This document shows, in pieces, positions 7,450 through 8,768 of a stretch of 8,768 bases of DNA. How positions within the stretch are numbered: position 1 is the stretch's first letter; each line of letters opens with the position of its first letter. The notes beneath the pieces are model-generated. The model searched no databases. It was not told the DNA's origin and saw only the letters and a program-made list of their open reading frames with translations. This DNA is from Planctomycetota bacterium (GTDB lineage: Bacteria > Planctomycetota > UBA1135): the NCBI GenBank assembly GCA_029243845.1, contig JAQWRF010000271.1, positions 1 to 8,768 of the forward strand, read 5' to 3'. Both the position numbers and the translations under genes were made by a program.

Positions 7450-8424
7450 ATGCCATCTGCACCTCCTTCTGCCAAAACATTAACTGCTACCGAAATCGCT
7501 AGCATGCTTGGTGGAGCATTATGTGGCGCTAGTGATGCGAAGTTTGGTCAGGTGCAAGACATCAAGACTGCTCAGGCTAATGAGGTGGCGTTTTTCAAGT
7601 CGACTCCAAACGAGATGGGCCAGCATCCAAGCGAAGAAGATTTTGTTGCGATGCGCGATTCAGCGGCCGGATTGTTATTAGTGGATGTAAATTGCCCGTC
7701 GCCGCCGCAGTGTCACATTCAGGTCGATAACCCAAGCCTTGCTGCCACGATTATGGCGCAGTTCTGGCAAAGCCGTCGCGCTCATTGCAAGCCAGGCATT
7801 CATCCGACTGCAGTGATTGAAGATGGCGCACAAGTTGCGGACAGTGCATACATCGGTCCGAATTGTGTGGTTGGCAAAAACTCTACTGTCGGCGCTGATT
7901 GCATTTTGCATGCCAATGTCGTGCTTTACGATAATGTTCATCTCGGCGACGCTTGTGTTATCCAATCCAACACCACTCTCGGTGCCGATGGTTTCGGCTA
8001 CACCTGGGATGGCACTCAACATTTGCACATGCCACAAATTGGCGGGGTGCGCATCGGACGCGGAGTTGAAATCGGCGCGAATTGTTGCATTGATACCGGT
8101 ACTTTCGAAGCCACCGAAATTGGTGATGGCTGTATTTTCGACAACCAAGTGCAGATTGGTCACAATAGTAAGATTGGTCGCTTCGTAATAATGTGCGGGC
8201 AAGTCGGTATTAGCGGTTCAGCCAGTATTGGCGACGGCGCACTGTTCGCTGGTAAATCTGGTGCAGCAGGTCACTTACATGTGGGTGCTGGTGCAAAAAT
8301 AGCAGCCCGTGCAGCAGTGATGGGCGATGTCGAAGCAGGGCAAACAGTCGCAGGTCAGCCTGCAGTCGATATCAAGCTACATCAGCGCATGATGGCTATG
8401 ATGCGCCGAAATGCAAGACGCTAG
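7450..8424 (+). CDS. lpxD: UDP-3-O-acylglucosamine N-acyltransferase
   Basis: LpxD adds the N-linked hydroxyacyl chain from acyl-ACP to UDP-3-O-acylglucosamine, the third step of lipid A synthesis, in the cytoplasm. The 324 residues are slightly shorter than E. coli LpxD (341). An N-terminal uridine-binding domain (about 9-105, with EVAFFKSTP at 45-53 and VDNPSLA at 92-98) precedes a left-handed beta-helix of hexapeptide repeats (about 115-300). Family signatures are GADGFGY (178-184), EIGANCCID (207-215) and DNQVQIGHN (231-239). H238 aligns with the catalytic base (His239 in E. coli), and H275 lies in GAAGHLH. A short, basic helical tail follows (VDIKLHQRMMAMM). IDTG replaces the more usual IDRG. 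LpxA is the related alternative, but the N-terminal domain and GADGFGY favour LpxD. There is no Shine-Dalgarno sequence. The usual bamA, fabZ and lpxA neighbours are absent from the window. Confidence 0.95.
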   Translation: MPSAPPSAKTLTATEIASMLGGALCGASDAKFGQVQDIKTAQANEVAFFKSTPNEMGQHPSEEDFVAMRDSAAGLLLVDVNCPSPPQCHIQVDNPSLAATIMAQFWQSRRAHCKPGIHPTAVIEDGAQVADSAYIGPNCVVGKNSTVGADCILHANVVLYDNVHLGDACVIQSNTTLGADGFGYTWDGTQHLHMPQIGGVRIGRGVEIGANCCIDTGTFEATEIGDGCIFDNQVQIGHNSKIGRFVIMCGQVGISGSASIGDGALFAGKSGAAGHLHVGAGAKIAARAAVMGDVEAGQTVAGQPAVDIKLHQRMMAMMRRNARR

Positions 8425-8438
8425 CCGTCCCATCACAT

Positions 8439-8444
8439 TACAAT
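8439..8444 (+). promoter_or_regulatory. Candidate -10 element just before folC
   Basis: TACAAT matches five of six bases of the -10 consensus in the 26-base gap between lpxD and folC. A start 7 bases after it would fall on the A of the folC ATG (8451), which would make a leaderless transcript. No convincing -35 hexamer lies 16-18 bases upstream. The match may be chance, and folC may simply be read through from lpxD. Confidence 0.25.
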
Positions 8445-8450
8445 TAGTGT

Positions 8451-8768
8451 ATGACAAACCTAAGCCGCCTTTTTAGCGAGCTTTGTTCTAGAACGGATTA
8501 CGAGCAATGCCGCCGACCGCGTGCTGCTCGCTTCAGTTTAGAACCGATGATGGCCCTTATGTCGGCATTGGGAAATCCGCACTTGCAAGTACCGGCGATT
8601 CATGTCGCGGGCTCTAAAGGTAAGGGCAGTGTCGCTTATTGCCTAAGTTGGGCTTTGCGCGCGGCGGGTAAAAACGTCGGGTTGTATGCGTCACCGCACT
8701 TAAGTGATTGGCGCGAACGTGTTCAGGTGAACGGCGAGTTCGCAGATGAACAAGCGTTGGCGGCTGCC
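8451..8768 (+). CDS. folC: Folylpolyglutamate synthase / dihydrofolate synthase, N-terminal part (cut by window edge)
   Basis: The frame is open for 106 codons to the window edge, so only the N-terminal part of a protein usually 400-450 residues long is visible. FolC adds glutamates to folates and, in many bacteria, joins glutamate to dihydropteroate, using ATP in the cytoplasm. The P-loop stretch IHVAGSKGKGSV (50-61) is the family's ATP-binding signature, followed by GLYASPHL (77-84) and ERVQVNG (89-95), both at the expected spacing. SLEPMMALMSALGNPH (29-44) is the typical lead-in helix. The P-loop has Ser-Lys where most FolC proteins have Thr-Asn (GTNGKGS). The ATG at 8451 is the natural start by length. 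It has no Shine-Dalgarno sequence and lies 26 bases after the lpxD stop. Whether both activities are present cannot be judged. Confidence 0.92.
   Translation, partial: MTNLSRLFSELCSRTDYEQCRRPRAARFSLEPMMALMSALGNPHLQVPAIHVAGSKGKGSVAYCLSWALRAAGKNVGLYASPHLSDWRERVQVNGEFADEQALAAA

Noticed and set aside
7678..8202. A 174-codon minus-strand open frame and a 123-codon plus-strand frame inside lpxD
   Set aside because: Both are out-of-frame shadows of the repetitive lpxD beta-helix region. Neither has a domain or a ribosome binding site.
7795..8350. Periodic sequence suggesting DNA repeats
   Set aside because: The periodicity is the hexapeptide repeat pattern of the LpxD beta-helix at the protein level. 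The DNA units are not conserved and have no spacers, so this is neither CRISPR nor a tandem repeat.

Overview
This window is ordinary bacterial chromosome, almost entirely coding. It comes from a Gram-negative bacterium, because it carries an lpxD-type lipid A acyltransferase gene. The lineage can only be guessed. A FolC P-loop of the GSKGKGS type after a Phe-Ser-Leu-Glu...Gly-Asn-Pro-His lead-in, a 'MPRRDDI' start to CarB, and a double-domain membrane-anchored protein of unknown function recall planctomycete-like (PVC) genomes from memory. No search was possible. I saw no phage, transposon, CRISPR, tRNA or rRNA signal.

Left part, minus strand, read from 6465 down to 1: a class I glutamine amidotransferase-like hydrolase of the peptidase C26/PuuD type; a 448-residue protein with two membrane segments and a duplicated extracytoplasmic domain; 3-dehydroquinate synthase (aroB); the large subunit of carbamoyl-phosphate synthase (carB); and, starting directly after the carB stop codon, the first 28 codons of another reading frame that leaves the window. 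The first three genes overlap one another (4 and 17 bases), carB follows after 40 bases, and the last frame touches the carB stop. This looks like one transcription unit or a tightly packed run.

Right part, plus strand, from 6490 to 8768: a CaCA-family Na+/Ca2+ exchanger-like membrane protein, lpxD, and the first 106 codons of folC. Spacings are 9 and 26 bases. The two divergent runs share an intergenic region of only 24 bases, which holds -10-like hexamers on both strands.

The functions are mostly housekeeping: shikimate pathway, carbamoyl phosphate for pyrimidines and arginine, lipid A acylation, folate polyglutamylation and ion exchange. They do not form a single pathway, and I found no convincing novel multi-gene system. 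The most interesting items are the duplicated-domain membrane protein at 4400-5746, the near absence of Shine-Dalgarno sequences together with -10-like elements lying almost on the start codons, and the cut-off frame after carB.
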